Below, piece by piece: positions 14,996-15,744 of a DNA stretch of 15,744 bases. Numbering within the stretch: the first letter of the stretch is position 1; every line of letters begins with the position of its first letter. Both the position numbers and the translations under genes were made by a program. The notes beneath the pieces are model-generated. The model saw only the letters and a list, made by a program, of their open reading frames with translations. It did not search any database and was not told the origin of the DNA. Origin of the DNA: Pseudomonadota bacterium (GTDB lineage: Bacteria; Desulfobacterota; Syntrophobacteria; Syntrophobacterales; Syntrophobacteraceae); the NCBI GenBank assembly GCA_023416335.1, contig JAEZHY010000031.1:1-15744 (forward strand). Direction: 5' to 3'.

Positions 14996-15744
14996 ATGGA
15001 ACAGGCTGTCGTAGTCAGTGCTGTGAGAACTCCCGTCGGCAGTTTCGGTAAATCCCTCAGTACAATCTCCGCCGTAAATCTTGGAGTGGTGGCCGTGAAG
15101 GAGGCACTGCGTCGGGCCGGTCTCGATCCGGGGCAGGTCGATGAGGTTATCCTGGGGAATGTCCTTCAGGCCGGTCTTGGGCAGAACCCCGCCCGGCAAG
15201 TCTCGATCCACTCGGGAATCCCAAAGGAAGTGCCGGCATTTACCGTCAACAAGGTTTGTGCTTCGGGCCTCAAATCCGTCTGCCTTGCCTGCCAGGCGAT
15301 CGCGGTTGGTGATGCGGATGTGATCGTTGCCGGCGGAATCGAAAACATGAGTCAGTCGCCTTACGTTCTGCAGGGTGTCCGCTGGGGAGAGCGCATGGGG
15401 AACGGCACGCTGGTGGACCTCATGATAACGGACGGCTTGCAGGATGTATTCAACCAGTACCACATGGGAATAACGGCGGAGAACGTCGCGGAGAAATTCG
15501 GCGTGAGCCGTCGGGACCAGGATGAGCTTGCTTTGGCGAGCCAGCAGAAAGCCGAAGCGGCAATTACGAGCGGTCGGTTCAAAGAAGAGATCGTTCCTGT
15601 TCCGATCCCTCAGAAAAAAAAGGATCCTGTCTTATTTGACACGGACGAGCATCCGCGATTCGGAAGCACCATGGAAGCGCTCGAAAAACTGAAGCCCGCA
15701 TTTAAAAGCGATGGGACGGTCACCGCTGCTAATTCCTCCGGGAT
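14996..15744 (+). CDS. Thiolase (acetyl-CoA acetyltransferase), 3' end outside the window
   Basis: The first 249 residues of a protein whose family is usually about 390 long; the gene runs off the right edge. Thiolases join two acetyl-CoA into acetoacetyl-CoA or cleave 3-ketoacyl-CoA. The start [15 protein letters not shown] is typical. The nucleophilic cysteine C88 lies in [20 protein letters not shown] is at about 113-123, and TAANSSG is at the right edge where the family usually has TAGNASG. The catalytic His and second Cys lie outside the window. GGAGG precedes the ATG by about 7 bases. Whether it is biosynthetic (phaA/atoB type) or degradative (fadA type) cannot be told here; early length and motifs lean to the acetoacetyl-CoA type. 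In a sulfate reducer a role in fatty-acid or butyrate oxidation is plausible. Confidence 0.93.
   Translation, partial: MEQAVVVSAVRTPVGSFGKSLSTISAVNLGVVAVKEALRRAGLDPGQVDEVILGNVLQAGLGQNPARQVSIHSGIPKEVPAFTVNKVCASGLKSVCLACQAIAVGDADVIVAGGIENMSQSPYVLQGVRWGERMGNGTLVDLMITDGLQDVFNQYHMGITAENVAEKFGVSRRDQDELALASQQKAEAAITSGRFKEEIVPVPIPQKKKDPVLFDTDEHPRFGSTMEALEKLKPAFKSDGTVTAANSSG

Noticed and set aside
1..15744. CRISPR arrays, tRNA, rRNA, insertion sequences or phage genes
   Set aside because: Looked for on both strands; no spaced identical repeats, tRNA-like folds, transposase motifs or integration sites were seen.

Overview
The window looks like part of the chromosome of a sulfate-reducing bacterium, most likely a Gram-negative deltaproteobacterium-type lineage (Desulfobacterota). 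The evidence is the joint presence of dissimilatory sulfate-activation and APS-reduction genes (sat, aprB, aprA), quinone-interacting oxidoreductase subunits (qmoA, qmoB) and multiheme c-type cytochromes. No taxon was assigned by database search.

The minus strand from about 13,250 down to 1,490 carries the sulfate-reduction locus. In transcription order it reads aprB-aprA, sat, a seven-heme cytochrome c, a two-heme low-complexity cytochrome, qmoA-qmoB, and an HdrC/HdrB-type fusion in the place where membrane-bound qmoC is usually found. Rho-independent terminators after aprA, after sat and after the Hdr gene, with good promoter-like sequences upstream of aprB, sat and the seven-heme gene, split the locus into several transcription units: aprBA; sat; the two cytochromes; and qmoAB-hdrCB. 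Beyond the last terminator lies a two-gene unit: a small cysteine-rich protein and a YkgJ-type cysteine-cluster protein.

On the plus strand, from 13,758, lie a two-TM potassium channel with a cytoplasmic RCK/TrkA module and the first two thirds of a thiolase (acetyl-CoA acetyltransferase) that runs off the right edge. The thiolase has its own strong sigma70-like promoter.

Working model: Sat activates sulfate to APS, and AprAB reduces APS to sulfite. The QmoAB flavin/FeS module supplies the electrons, here apparently partnered by a soluble HdrD-like protein rather than QmoC. The two exported cytochromes between sat and qmoA are the least expected part of the locus and suggest an additional electron route linked to sulfate respiration. 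Unusual non-coding structure includes three tandem 20-bp repeats in the leader of the seven-heme gene, a roughly 370-nt aprBA leader, and a 574-bp hairpin-rich spacer upstream of qmoA.
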